Source: DASQBT01 sp963746955 (GTDB taxonomy: Bacteria > Pseudomonadota > Gammaproteobacteria > Burkholderiales > Thiobacillaceae). Taken from it: a stretch of DNA of 64,000 nt. A program made the translations under genes and the position numbers. The stretch covers positions 496,001 to 560,000 of the forward strand of contig CAVVDR010000009.1 of the NCBI GenBank assembly GCA_963746955.1, read 5' to 3'. Positions 55,376 through 63,888 of this stretch are shown here, piece after piece. The number at the start of each line of letters is the position of its first letter. Position 1 is the first letter of the stretch. The notes below the pieces were generated by a model that ran no database searches, was not told where the DNA came from, and saw nothing but the letters and a program-made list of their open reading frames with translations.

Positions 55376-55726
55376 TCAACCGCTTGTATTGGGGATGAGT
55401 GCGGACAGCGCCCAGGCGATCAGGCCGTAGAGGATTGCGCCGATGAGTGCCGAGACGAATCCCCGCACCTCGAAGCCGGGTAGCAGCGCGCTGGCCAGCC
55501 AGAATAGCAGGCCGTTCAGCACGAGATAGAAAAGTCCGAGCGTCAGCAGCGTGATCGGCAGCGTAATGAGCGTCAGCACCGGCCGCACCAGCGTGTTGAT
55601 GAGGCCGAGCACCAGCGCGGCGGCAAGTGCCGCGCCGAAACCCGATACCCGTATGTGCGCAGGCAGCAGATACGTCACCGCCAACAGGGCGACAGCATTC
55701 AGAATCCACAACAGCAGTAGACGCAT
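55376..55726 (-). CDS. Small membrane protein, phage holin superfamily IV / YvlD-like
   Basis: This 116-residue protein is nearly all hydrophobic, with about four helices (LLLWILNAVALLAVTYLLP, VLGLINTLVRPVL, LTLGLFYLVLNGLLFWL and a last one). It belongs to a family that Pfam labels phage holin 4_2, but it is chromosomal and found in many bacteria without phage. Its function is unknown. It lies within the SAM cycle cluster between ahcY and metF, an unexpected position. Confidence 0.75.
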   Translation of the reverse strand: MRLLLLWILNAVALLAVTYLLPAHIRVSGFGAALAAALVLGLINTLVRPVLTLITLPITLLTLGLFYLVLNGLLFWLASALLPGFEVRGFVSALIGAILYGLIAWALSALIPNTSG

Positions 55727-55816
55727 GACGCGCTCCTTTCAAAGTTGGCCGGGCAGACGATCATGCTACGTGCGCGGAGCAGCCTCGGTTATGCCAGGAC
55801 CATGGTCTTCACGCAA

Positions 55817-57229
55817 TCAGTAACGATAGTGCTCGGCCTTGTATGGGCCCTGCTTGCCCACGCCGATATAGGCAGCTTGCTGCTCAGTCAGTTCGGTCAG
55901 TTGCGCATTGAGCTTTCTCAATTGCAAACGCGCGACCTTTTCATCCAGATGCTTGGGCAGCGTGTAGACCCCAACCGGATACTTGCCGTTCTGGGTGTAG
56001 AGCTCTATCTGGGCCAGAGTCTGGTTGGCAAAGGACGACGACATCACATAGCTCGGGTGCCCCGTGGCACAACCCAGATTCACCAGCCGCCCTTTGGCCA
56101 GCAGGATGATCCTTTTCCCGTCCGGAAAAATCACGTGATCGACCTGCGGCTTGATTTCGTCCCACTGGTATTTCTCGATGCCGGCCACATCAATTTCATT
56201 GTCGAAGTGGCCAATGTTGCACACGATGGCCTGGTCCTTCATCTTGGCCATGTGCTCGTGGGTGATGACGTGGAAATTGCCCGTGGCGGTGACGAAGATG
56301 TCGGCCTTGTCCGCGGCGTAATCCATGGTCACGACACGATACCCTTCCATAGCGGCCTGCAGCGCGCAGATGGGGTCGATCTCGGTTATCCACACCTGGG
56401 CTGAAAGCGCACGCAAGGCTTGCGCGCTGCCCTTGCCCACGTCGCCGTAGCCGGCAACTACCGCAACCTTGCCCGCCACCATCACATCGGTGGCGCGCTT
56501 GATGCCATCGACCAGCGATTCGCGACAGCCATACAGATTGTCGAACTTGGACTTGGTCACCGAATCATTGACGTTGATCGCGGGGAACTTCAACTCGCCA
56601 CGCTCGTGCATCTGGTACAAACGGTGGACGCCGGTCGTGGTCTCCTCGGTCACGCCCTTGATGTGCCCCAGCCGGGTCGAGTACCACTTGGGATCGGTCC
56701 CCAGCTTGGACTTGATGGCAGCGAACAGCACCCTTTCTTCTTCGCTTTCTGGCTTGTTCAGCACCGCGAGATCCCTCTCAGCCCTGGCGCCCAGATGCAG
56801 CAGAAGAGTGGCGTCGCCGCCGTCGTCCAAAATCATGTTGGAATAGCCCCCGTCCGGCCACTCGAATATCCTGTGGGTGTAGTCCCAGTATTCAGCCAGC
56901 GATTCGCCCTTTACCGCAAACACGGGGGTACCGGAAGCCGCGATGGCGGCGGCGGCATGGTCCTGGGTGGAGAAGATGTTGCACGAGGCCCAGCGCACCT
57001 GGGCTCCGAGGGCCTGCAACGTTTCGATCAACACCGCCGTCTGGATGGTCATGTGCAGACTGCCGGTGATGCGGGCGCCGCGCAGTGGGTGGCTGGCTGC
57101 AAATTCTTCGCGGATGGCCATCAGGCCGGGCATCTCGGTCTCGGCGATGGCGATTTCCTTGCGCCCCCAACCAGCCAGGGTCAGGTCGGCGACGATGTAA
57201 TCAGCAAAGCGATTGAGTACGGCGTTCAT
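55817..57229 (-). CDS. ahcY: S-adenosylhomocysteine hydrolase
   Basis: This 470-residue enzyme splits S-adenosylhomocysteine to homocysteine and adenosine. NAD-binding GYGDVGKG lies about residues 260-267 and SSCNIFSTQDHAAAA-like wording near residue 60-75 (here ASCNIFSTQDHAAA). The start at 57229 follows a perfect AGGAGG site; the open frame extends upstream into the riboswitch without resemblance. A SAH riboswitch lies 29 bases upstream. Confidence 0.97.
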   Translation of the reverse strand: MNAVLNRFADYIVADLTLAGWGRKEIAIAETEMPGLMAIREEFAASHPLRGARITGSLHMTIQTAVLIETLQALGAQVRWASCNIFSTQDHAAAAIAASGTPVFAVKGESLAEYWDYTHRIFEWPDGGYSNMILDDGGDATLLLHLGARAERDLAVLNKPESEEERVLFAAIKSKLGTDPKWYSTRLGHIKGVTEETTTGVHRLYQMHERGELKFPAINVNDSVTKSKFDNLYGCRESLVDGIKRATDVMVAGKVAVVAGYGDVGKGSAQALRALSAQVWITEIDPICALQAAMEGYRVVTMDYAADKADIFVTATGNFHVITHEHMAKMKDQAIVCNIGHFDNEIDVAGIEKYQWDEIKPQVDHVIFPDGKRIILLAKGRLVNLGCATGHPSYVMSSSFANQTLAQIELYTQNGKYPVGVYTLPKHLDEKVARLQLRKLNAQLTELTEQQAAYIGVGKQGPYKAEHYRY

Positions 57230-57257
57230 CACGCCCTCCTTTCTGTTAGACAAAAAG

Positions 57258-57334
57258 TGACGTGAGCGCCGTTGCCAAGCCTTGCGGCCGCCCCGAGCCT
57301 GGCTCTTAAGAGTTGCAACGCTCCTCGGGGCTTG
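57258..57334 (-). promoter_or_regulatory. SAH riboswitch upstream of ahcY
   Basis: On the minus strand the sequence carries the SAH aptamer features: CCGAGGAGCGTTGCAAC, AGGCTCGG and AACGGCGCTCACG. Pairings are GCCCCGAG (57331-57324) with CTCGGGGC (57297-57290), an eight-pair stem; GAGCG (57323-57319) with CGCTC (57268-57264); and GCAAC with GTTGC (57319-57315 with 57275-57271). SAH binding would turn on ahcY expression. This class is typical of betaproteobacteria. I could not run a covariance search. Confidence 0.92.
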
Positions 57335-57339
57335 ATGGG

Positions 57340-57358
57340 AGGACACCCGGAGGTGTCC
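57340..57358 (-). other. Hairpin between the small ORF and the SAH riboswitch
   Basis: GGACACC-TCCG-GGTGTCC is a perfect seven-pair stem with a four-base loop, right after the small ORF stop and before the riboswitch. No T tract follows on the minus strand, so it is not a standard terminator. It could stabilise the upstream mRNA end. Confidence 0.5.
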
Positions 57359-57370
57359 GGTATGAATTAA

Positions 57371-57520
57371 TTAAGCAGCGGACTTGCCGCCCTTGCTGGG
57401 CTTGAGGGCTTCCAGCGTCTTGAAAATGCCCTTGGGTGCGCCGACAAACATGCGTTTGAAGGTCTTGGGCAGGCAACGGCGCTCCAAGGTGTTGCGGCGG
57501 GTGCGTTTTCGTTCGGCCAT
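57371..57520 (-). CDS. Small basic protein of unknown function between metK and ahcY
   Basis: A 49-residue frame starts MAERKRTRRNTLERR and ends LKPSKGGKSAA. It has high third-position G+C, like the neighbouring genes, and a weak GAGAG ribosome site. It is strongly basic (arginine and lysine rich at both ends). It lies 40 bases after the metK stop and before the SAH riboswitch, within the SAM cycle cluster. I do not recognise a family. The codon bias and position make a real gene likely; no function can be assigned. Confidence 0.6.
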   Translation of the reverse strand: MAERKRTRRNTLERRCLPKTFKRMFVGAPKGIFKTLEALKPSKGGKSAA

Positions 57521-57559
57521 GGTGGTTTCTCTCGGTCAAAATTCAAGCGGTGAATTGTA

Positions 57560-58729
57560 TCAGACTCCTGCATCCGCCCTGAGCGCGGCAGCCTTATCGG
57601 TCGTCTCCCAGGTAAACTCCGGTTCATCACGGCCAAAATGGCCGTAAGCGGCAGTCTTGGCGTAGATGGGCCGAAGCAGGTCAAGCATCAGGATGATGCC
57701 CTTGGGCCGCAGGTCAAAATGCCTGTCTATCAGCTCAATCAGCTTGTGTTCCGGAACCTTGCCGGTGCCGAAGGTTTCGACCATCAGAGAAGTGGGCTTG
57801 GCCACACCAATGGCATAGGACACCTGCACCAGACACTTGTCCGCCAGGCCTGCAGCAACCATGTTCTTGGCTACGTAGCGGGCTGCGTAGGCGGCCGATC
57901 GATCGACCTTGGACGGATCCTTGCCAGAAAACGCCCCGCCGCCGTGTGGCGCCGCCCCGCCATAGGTATCGACAATGATCTTGCGCCCTGTCAGGCCGGC
58001 ATCGCCCATGGGGCCGCCAATCACGAAGCGGCCAGTAGGGTTGACCAGATAGCGCGTGTCGCCGCCGCTGAGCATCTCCCTGGGCAGCACGGGCTTGATG
58101 ATTTCCTCGATCACCGCTTCGGTGAGTTGGGCGTGGGAAACTTCCGGATGATGCTGGGTGGAAAGCACCACGGTGTCGATATGCTCGGGCTTTCCGTCCA
58201 CATAGCGTATTGAGACCTGCGACTTGGCATCGGGCCGCAACCACGACAGGCGTCCATCCCTGCGCAGTTCCGACTGGCGCTGGGTCAGCCGGTGCGCCAG
58301 GTAGATCGGCATGGGCATGAGCTGGGACGTCTCGTTGCAGGCATAGCCGAACATCAGGCCCTGATCGCCCGCGCCCTGATCGAGGAACAGGCCTTCGCCT
58401 TCATTGACGCCAGCGGCGATATCGGGCGACTGCTTGCCGATCGAGGTCATCACCGAGCAGGTGTTGTAGTCGAAGCCGAGCTCCGAACTGTCGTAGCCGA
58501 TGCGCTTGATGGCTTGGCGCGCCACCTGATTGAAGTCAACCACGGCGGTTGTGGTGATTTCACCGGCAATCACAACCAGTCCGGTGGTCAGCAGCGATTC
58601 GCACGCCACGCGGGCCTGCTTGTCCTGAGTTAGAATCGCGTCGAGTACGGCGTCGGAAACCTGGTCGGCCATCTTGTCTGGATGGCCTTCGGAAACGGAT
58701 TCCGAGGTGAAGATATAGTCTCTTAGCAT
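57560..58729 (-). CDS. metK: S-adenosylmethionine synthetase
   Basis: This 389-residue enzyme makes SAM from methionine and ATP. GHPDKMADQVSDA is at residues 15-27, GAGDQGLMFGYA near 117-128 and FSGKDPSKVDRSAAY near 248-262. The start at 58729 follows TTTTGGAG, whose GGAG can pair with an upstream segment (see the leader entry). It is the first gene of the SAM cycle cluster. Confidence 0.97.
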   Translation of the reverse strand: MLRDYIFTSESVSEGHPDKMADQVSDAVLDAILTQDKQARVACESLLTTGLVVIAGEITTTAVVDFNQVARQAIKRIGYDSSELGFDYNTCSVMTSIGKQSPDIAAGVNEGEGLFLDQGAGDQGLMFGYACNETSQLMPMPIYLAHRLTQRQSELRRDGRLSWLRPDAKSQVSIRYVDGKPEHIDTVVLSTQHHPEVSHAQLTEAVIEEIIKPVLPREMLSGGDTRYLVNPTGRFVIGGPMGDAGLTGRKIIVDTYGGAAPHGGGAFSGKDPSKVDRSAAYAARYVAKNMVAAGLADKCLVQVSYAIGVAKPTSLMVETFGTGKVPEHKLIELIDRHFDLRPKGIILMLDLLRPIYAKTAAYGHFGRDEPEFTWETTDKAAALRADAGV

Positions 58730-58734
58730 GATGG

Positions 58735-58784
58735 CTCCAAAATATTACCCCGCTTGCCTGCGCGACCGGACCGGGGTTATGGAG
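58735..58784 (-). promoter_or_regulatory. metK leader hairpin that can mask the ribosome site
   Basis: On the minus strand CTCCA (58784-58780) can pair with TGGAG (58739-58735), which contains the metK Shine-Dalgarno GGAG, and ACCCCG (58777-58772) with CGGGGT (58752-58747). The two helices are separated by an internal loop of 2 and 7 bases. This would block translation initiation when folded. It does not match the SAM-I, II or III sequences I know. It is a candidate regulatory leader. Confidence 0.45.
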
Positions 58785-58885
58785 CGGCGACGCTTTAGCA
58801 GTATTTTTAACCCGCCCGCAAGTTGTCTGAATTAACACGGCGGCTTTCGATATTCTCTAACCGGACCATTCTTTAGTCAACCCGC

Positions 58886-59752
58886 ATGGCCCTGCTCTTA
58901 AGGTTGCTGTCCTACCTGCCCCTGCCCGTCCTGCACGGCGCAGGCACCGTTCTGGGATGGCTGATTTATCTGGCGCCTGGTCGTCACGGCCCTCGCATGC
59001 GGGCCAATCTGTTGCAAAGCGGCCTGTGCGCCAACCCCGCCTGCCGTCCCCTGCTGCGCCACGCCATTGCCGAGTCCGGCAAGGGTCTGCTGGAGCTGGC
59101 TCCCATCTGGATGCGCCCCCACGCTCAGACCGTCCAACTCGTGCGCGAGCTATCCGGCTGGGAAGAACTGGATGCAGCGCTCAAGGACGGCAAGGGCGTG
59201 ATACTGATGTCGCCTCACATCGGCTGCTTCGAGATGATCAACCAATATGTCGCGTCCCGCATTCCTCTCACCGCCATGTACAAGCCGGCGCGCAATCCGG
59301 TCCTCGACCGGATCATGAAGGCCGGCCGCGAGCGCGGCCAGGCTCATCTGGTTCCCACCGACATGACGGGCATCAAGGCCATGCTCAAGGCGCTGAAGAG
59401 AGGTGAAGCCATCGGCATACTGCCCGACCAGGTCGCCACCCAGGGAGAGGGCGTCTGGGCCCCCTATTTTGGCCGCTGGGCCTACACCCCGACCCTGGCC
59501 TTCCGGCTGGCCCAATCCACCGGCGCGGCGCCCTTCATGGTTTACGCGGAACGCCTGCCCTGGGGCCGCGGCTACCACCTGCACTTCGACGCCATCGCTC
59601 TCTTTCCTGCGGACAAACAGGCGGCAGCCGCGCAGCTCAACCGGGAAGTGGAACGCGTGGTACGCGCCGTTCCCGCCCAATATCTGTGGGGGTACCAGCG
59701 CTACAAGAAGCCGGGCGATGCGCCGCCGCCGCCGGACGCGCCATGCACATGA
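58886..59752 (+). CDS. lpxL: Lipid A biosynthesis acyltransferase (LpxL family), first copy
   Basis: This 288-residue membrane-anchored acyltransferase has an N-terminal hydrophobic segment and the HX4D/E catalytic motif as H111...E116 in SPHIGCFEM. The family adds secondary acyl chains to Kdo2-lipid A at the inner membrane. Acyl specificity cannot be read. It overlaps the second acyltransferase by about ten bases. The start is near the divergent metK leader. Confidence 0.88.
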   Translation: MALLLRLLSYLPLPVLHGAGTVLGWLIYLAPGRHGPRMRANLLQSGLCANPACRPLLRHAIAESGKGLLELAPIWMRPHAQTVQLVRELSGWEELDAALKDGKGVILMSPHIGCFEMINQYVASRIPLTAMYKPARNPVLDRIMKAGRERGQAHLVPTDMTGIKAMLKALKRGEAIGILPDQVATQGEGVWAPYFGRWAYTPTLAFRLAQSTGAAPFMVYAERLPWGRGYHLHFDAIALFPADKQAAAAQLNREVERVVRAVPAQYLWGYQRYKKPGDAPPPPDAPCT

Positions 59753-60618
59753 CGCGCCTGGGAATTGCCCTGCTGTGGCTCATACACTGGCTGCCCCTGG
59801 GGCTTCAGGCTGCCTTGGGCAATCTGCTGGGACGGCTGACGGCCCACCTGGCCCGTCCCCGGCGCAAGGTGGTCGAGCGCAATCTGGCCCGCTGTTTTCC
59901 CGAGCTGAGCAAGGCACAGCGCAAAAACATCCTGACCCGGCATTTCATGGCCGCCGCCCGTGCCGTGATTGAGCACGGCCTGCTGTTTTGGTCCTCGCAA
60001 CGGCGGCTGGAAAAGCTCGTCCGGTTCGAGGGCATAGAGTACGTGGACCAGTTGCGCGGCCATCCGGTCATCGTGCTGGCGCCGCATTTCGTCGGCCTCG
60101 ACATGGGCGGCGTACGCCTGAGTGCGCACACGCGCGGCGCCACGATCTACGTGCGCCAGCGTAATGCGCTGATCGATCGCTATCTGCGCGACGCGCGCAG
60201 CCGCTTCAATCAAAGCGTCTTGGTGTCGCGCCATGAAGGCATCCGTCCACTGATCAAGGTCATCCGGTCGGGCCTGACCTTCTATTTCCTGCCTGACCAG
60301 GACCAGGGGCGCAAGGAGTCCATCTTCATTCCATTCTTCGGCGTGCGGACCGCGACGGTTCCCGCACTCTCGCGCCTCGCCAAAATCACCCGAGCCGCGG
60401 TCGTGCCCGGCGTCACCCGTCAACTTCCCGGTGGGCAGGGCTACGTGATGCGCTTCTATCCGGCGTGGGACAACTTCCCAACCGACGACGTGGAAGCAGA
60501 CACCGAGCGCATGAACCGCTTTATCGAAGACCGGGTGCGGGAAATGCCCGAACAGTATTTCTGGCTGCATCGGCGCTTCAAAACGCGGCCTGAGGGGGAG
60601 CCGCCTTTCTATGACTAG
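59749..60618 (+). CDS. Lipid A biosynthesis acyltransferase (LpxL/LpxM family), second copy
   Basis: This 289-residue paralogue has the catalytic motif as H113...D118 in APHFVGLDMG and LPDQDQGRKESIFIPFFG. The ATG at 59749 overlaps the previous stop (ATGA); an ATG two codons earlier at 59743 is possible. It would act with the first copy to produce the second acylation of lipid A. It overlaps the GNAT gene by eight bases. Confidence 0.87.
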   Translation: MTRLGIALLWLIHWLPLGLQAALGNLLGRLTAHLARPRRKVVERNLARCFPELSKAQRKNILTRHFMAAARAVIEHGLLFWSSQRRLEKLVRFEGIEYVDQLRGHPVIVLAPHFVGLDMGGVRLSAHTRGATIYVRQRNALIDRYLRDARSRFNQSVLVSRHEGIRPLIKVIRSGLTFYFLPDQDQGRKESIFIPFFGVRTATVPALSRLAKITRAAVVPGVTRQLPGGQGYVMRFYPAWDNFPTDDVEADTERMNRFIEDRVREMPEQYFWLHRRFKTRPEGEPPFYD

Positions 60619-61114
60619 CCCCACCCTGATCCGCCGGTTGAAGGGGGACGAAGCGGAAGGACTGGCGCGACTTGCACGGGCAATCTGGTTGCACCACTAC
60701 CCCGCGATCATCAGCCAGGAACAGATCGATTACATGCTGGCCCAGCGTTACTCCCCTGCTCTCATCCGCAGTCAGGTGGCGAATCGGGATCATGGCTGGT
60801 GGGTGGCCGAACGGGACGAGACGCTCATCGGCTTTGCCCACACAATCCTGATGCACGGTCAGTGCAAACTGGACAAGCTGTACGTTCACCCTGACCATCG
60901 ACGGCATGGCCTGGGCGCCGCGCTGCTTGAGCAGGCCAGGGAATGGGCGCAACAAGCGGGGGAAACCCGGCTGACCCTGCAGGTTAACCGGCACAATTCC
61001 CTTGCCCTGAGCGCATACCACAAGTATGGTTTTGTCATCACGGAAGCCAGGGTGTTCGACATTGGCGGGGGATTCATGATGGATGACTACTTTATGGAAT
61101 TGAAGCTTGATTGA
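60611..61114 (+). CDS. GNAT family N-acetyltransferase
   Basis: This 167-residue protein has the acetyl-CoA binding motif of GNAT enzymes, RRHGLGAALLEQA near residues 97-109, and LDKLYVHPDHR ahead of it. The substrate is unknown; it might acetylate a protein or small amine. It overlaps the acyltransferase gene by eight bases, and its stop overlaps the start of the CoA-binding protein gene, so all belong to one transcript. Confidence 0.85.
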   Translation: MTSPTLIRRLKGDEAEGLARLARAIWLHHYPAIISQEQIDYMLAQRYSPALIRSQVANRDHGWWVAERDETLIGFAHTILMHGQCKLDKLYVHPDHRRHGLGAALLEQAREWAQQAGETRLTLQVNRHNSLALSAYHKYGFVITEARVFDIGGGFMMDDYFMELKLD

Positions 61115-61529
61115 GCCCTTTCAAAACCCGGAGCCGGCCGCAATCAAAGATCTGCTTGGCCGGATCAAGACCATCGCCGTGGTTGGACTGTCAGCCCAGC
61201 CCAGTCGGCCGAGCCATAAGGTGGCCCTGGCCATGCAGCGCTTCGGTTTTCGCATCGTGCCAGTGCGCCCGGGCGTAAACGAAGTGCTGGGTGAGAAGGC
61301 TTATGCCAGGCTGAGCGACATTCCGTTCCCCGTGGATCTGGCGGACGTGTTCCGCGCCGCCGAATTTCTGCCTGGGATCGTCGAAGAAGTTCTGCAACTG
61401 GCCATCCCCGCGCTCTGGATCCAGGAAGGCATTGTCAATGAGGCGGCCGCCTGCCGGGCCCGCGAGCGCGGGATCTTCACGGTCATGGACCGTTGCATCT
61501 GGAAGGAATACATGGCGCTCCATCCATGA
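61107..61529 (+). CDS. CoA-binding domain protein, YccU-like
   Basis: This 140-residue protein has a Rossmann-like CoA-binding domain with KTIAVVGLSAQPSRPSHKVA near residues 21-40 and ALWIQEGIVNEAAA near 101-114. Family members bind CoA; a role in acyl-CoA ligase-like chemistry is not shown. The start is TTG at 61107, within the previous stop overlap. Function unknown. Confidence 0.83.
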   Translation: MIEPFQNPEPAAIKDLLGRIKTIAVVGLSAQPSRPSHKVALAMQRFGFRIVPVRPGVNEVLGEKAYARLSDIPFPVDLADVFRAAEFLPGIVEEVLQLAIPALWIQEGIVNEAAACRARERGIFTVMDRCIWKEYMALHP

Positions 61530-62356
61530 GGGTCAAATTCACCAAAATGCATGGGGCCGGAAATGATTTCGTCGTGCTCGATGCAATCAATCAAGCAGTC
61601 AATCTCACAACCGAGCAGGTGCGGTTGCTGGCCGACCGGCATTTCGGCATTGGATTCGATCAATTGCTGCTGGTGGAAAAACCGTTGCTCGCAGGAGCCG
61701 ACTTCCGCTACCGCATCTTCAACGCGGACGGCGGCGAAGTCGAACAATGCGGCAACGGTGCGCGCTGCTTCGCCCGCTTCGTTCTCGACCACGGAATGAC
61801 TTCCAAACATGAAATCACGGTGGAAACCAAATCGGGCCTGATTACTCCCCGGCTTGAATCAGATGGCCGAGTCACCGTCAACATGGGCCCGCCGCGTTTT
61901 ATACCCGCGGAGATCCCGTTTCAGGTTGAGCGCCAGGCGCTCACCTACATGCTTGACGTTGATGGTGCCAGCGTAGAGATCAGCGCCCTTTCAATGGGCA
62001 ACCCCCATGCTGTGCAAATCGTGGAAAATGTGGACTTGGCGCCGGTCGGCCTGCAGGGGCCGCGCATCGAGTTCCACCCGCGCTTTCCTGACCGGGTCAA
62101 CGCGGGCTTCATGCAAATTCTCGGTCGCGGACGGGTTCGCCTGAGAGTTTACGAGCGTGGCGCCGGGGAAACCTTGTCCTGCGGCACCGGCGCGTGTGCG
62201 GCGGCGGTCGCCGGGATCACGCGCGGCTTGCTGGACAGCCGGGTGGACGTGGAAACCCGCGGCGGAGTCCTCACCATAGGGTGGCTCGGCGACAATGAGC
62301 CTGTCATGCTGACCGGTCCGACGGCCCGGGTTTTTGACGGAGAGATCGAAATCTAA
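61526..62356 (+). CDS. dapF: Diaminopimelate epimerase
   Basis: This 276-residue enzyme interconverts LL- and meso-diaminopimelate for lysine and peptidoglycan. The two catalytic cysteines are C75 in VEQCGNGARC and C219 in TLSCGTGAC. The start at 61526 overlaps the previous stop (ATGA). An upstream in-frame ATG inside the CoA-binding gene is ignored. It is followed by the DUF484 gene with no gap, as in many proteobacteria. Confidence 0.96.
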   Translation: MRVKFTKMHGAGNDFVVLDAINQAVNLTTEQVRLLADRHFGIGFDQLLLVEKPLLAGADFRYRIFNADGGEVEQCGNGARCFARFVLDHGMTSKHEITVETKSGLITPRLESDGRVTVNMGPPRFIPAEIPFQVERQALTYMLDVDGASVEISALSMGNPHAVQIVENVDLAPVGLQGPRIEFHPRFPDRVNAGFMQILGRGRVRLRVYERGAGETLSCGTGACAAAVAGITRGLLDSRVDVETRGGVLTIGWLGDNEPVMLTGPTARVFDGEIEI

Positions 62357-63007
62357 ATGGACGTGCCAAGCGTAGACATTGCAGACTATCTCAGGTCGCA
62401 TCCGGACTTCTTCAACCAGCATGCAGAATTGCTCGCCGATCTGCATATTCCGCACCCACACGGAACCCACGCGGTGTCAATTACCGAGCGCCAGATCCTG
62501 TCGCTGCGCGAAAAGGTGCGCGTTTTAGAGAACAGGTTGGCTGATCTGATTCAGCTTGGCGAGGAAAACGACGCCATCTCCGACAAGTTGCACAATTTGA
62601 CCGTAGGCCTGACGGGCGCCGCCAATATCCATGCCTTGTTGACCGCTCTGGAAAGCCATTTGCATGAAGGCTTCGCCGTTCCCCACAACGCCGTTCGTAT
62701 CTGGAGCCTGTCTGCCAATGACAACCTTACAGCGTTGCAACCGGTATCCGACACGCTGCGCGCCCAGGTCGATGCCCACCGGCATCCGTCTTGCGGGCCG
62801 CTCAGGTTCGAAGACGCGCTGACCTGGTTCGGTGAACTCGCCCCCCATCTGCGCTCCTTTGCCGCCATACCCTTGCGCAGCGACAGATCCTGCGGGCTGC
62901 TGGTGCTCGCCTCGGAGGATCCCAAGCGCTTCTATCCGGAAATGGGCGTGCTCTACCTGGAACGCCTGGGACAATTGCTGGGCGCCGCCATCGGCCGAAT
63001 GACATGA
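62357..63007 (+). CDS. DUF484 family protein
   Basis: This 216-residue protein starts MDVPSVDIADYLRSHPDFF, typical of DUF484, followed by a helical segment and a GAF-like fold. The function is unknown. The dapF-DUF484-xerC order is conserved in proteobacteria and supports the call. It overlaps xerC by four bases. Confidence 0.88.
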   Translation: MDVPSVDIADYLRSHPDFFNQHAELLADLHIPHPHGTHAVSITERQILSLREKVRVLENRLADLIQLGEENDAISDKLHNLTVGLTGAANIHALLTALESHLHEGFAVPHNAVRIWSLSANDNLTALQPVSDTLRAQVDAHRHPSCGPLRFEDALTWFGELAPHLRSFAAIPLRSDRSCGLLVLASEDPKRFYPEMGVLYLERLGQLLGAAIGRMT

Positions 63008-63888
63008 GGCTGTCTCCGGAAGTCGATGCCTACCTGGTCTACCTGGCGACCGAAAAGCGGCTGTCGGAACTCACTCTGGCGGCCTACCGGCATGATCTGA
63101 CCGCGTTGCTCGCGCAGGCCGGCACTACCGCGCTGCAAGACCTTAGCTCGCACCAGATTCGAAGCTTTGTCGCCCTCCTGCATGGTCACGGACTGGCGTC
63201 CAAATCCCTCGGCCGCGTCCTTTCCGGCTGGCGCGGTTTCTACCGCTTTGCCAACCGCCGCCTGGGCTGGCAGGTCAATCCCTGCGTGGGTGTCCGGCCG
63301 CCCAAGGCCCGCAGGGCCCTGCCCCAGGTCCTGAGTCCGGACCAGTGCAGCCAGTTACTTGACCGGCAGGTTGACGACGTGCTGGAGGTGCGCGACGCCG
63401 CCATGTTCGAGCTGTTCTACTCCTCCGGACTACGCCTGGCGGAATTGACCGGCTTGAATCTCACCGGCGTGGACATGCACACCAAGGAAGCGACCGTCAC
63501 CGGCAAGGGCGCAAAAACCCGCATTGTGCCCGTCGGCGAAAAAGCCTTGCACACGCTTGAAGCCTGGCTGGTTGTGCGTGCGAGCTTGGCTGATCCCACC
63601 GAGCCCGCGCTGTTTCTCAACCGCCGCGGCCAACGGCTGTCAGCCAGGAGCGTCGGCCTGCGGCTGGAACGCTGGGCGATCAAAGCCGGCCTGCCCGTGC
63701 ATGTCCACCCTCACATGCTGCGCCACTCCTTCGCCAGCCATGTCTTGCAGTCTTCCGGCGACTTGCGTGCGGTGCAGGAAATGCTGGGCCATGCGAGTAT
63801 TTCCACCACCCAGATATACACGCATCTGGATTTTCAGCACCTAGCCAAGGTTTATGACCAGGCGCACCCGCGGGCGCGCAAGAAATAG
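63004..63888 (+). CDS. xerC: Tyrosine recombinase XerC
   Basis: This 294-residue recombinase resolves chromosome dimers at dif with XerD. The catalytic residues are all visible: R144 in SGLRLAELTG, K168 in GKGAKTR, H237 and R240 in HPHMLRHSFASH, H263 in GHASISTTQ and tyrosine Y272 in QIYTHLD. The N-terminal SAM-like domain is complete. It is the chromosomal XerC rather than a phage integrase, judged from its place after dapF and DUF484. Confidence 0.95.
   Translation: MRLSPEVDAYLVYLATEKRLSELTLAAYRHDLTALLAQAGTTALQDLSSHQIRSFVALLHGHGLASKSLGRVLSGWRGFYRFANRRLGWQVNPCVGVRPPKARRALPQVLSPDQCSQLLDRQVDDVLEVRDAAMFELFYSSGLRLAELTGLNLTGVDMHTKEATVTGKGAKTRIVPVGEKALHTLEAWLVVRASLADPTEPALFLNRRGQRLSARSVGLRLERWAIKAGLPVHVHPHMLRHSFASHVLQSSGDLRAVQEMLGHASISTTQIYTHLDFQHLAKVYDQAHPRARKK

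Noticed and set aside
55376..55726. Prophage remnant suggested by the holin family label
   Set aside because: No other phage genes are nearby; the family is widespread on chromosomes and the label is historical.
63004..63888. Integrase of a mobile element
   Set aside because: Its place after dapF and DUF484 and its full match identify it as the housekeeping XerC; there is no att repeat or cargo.
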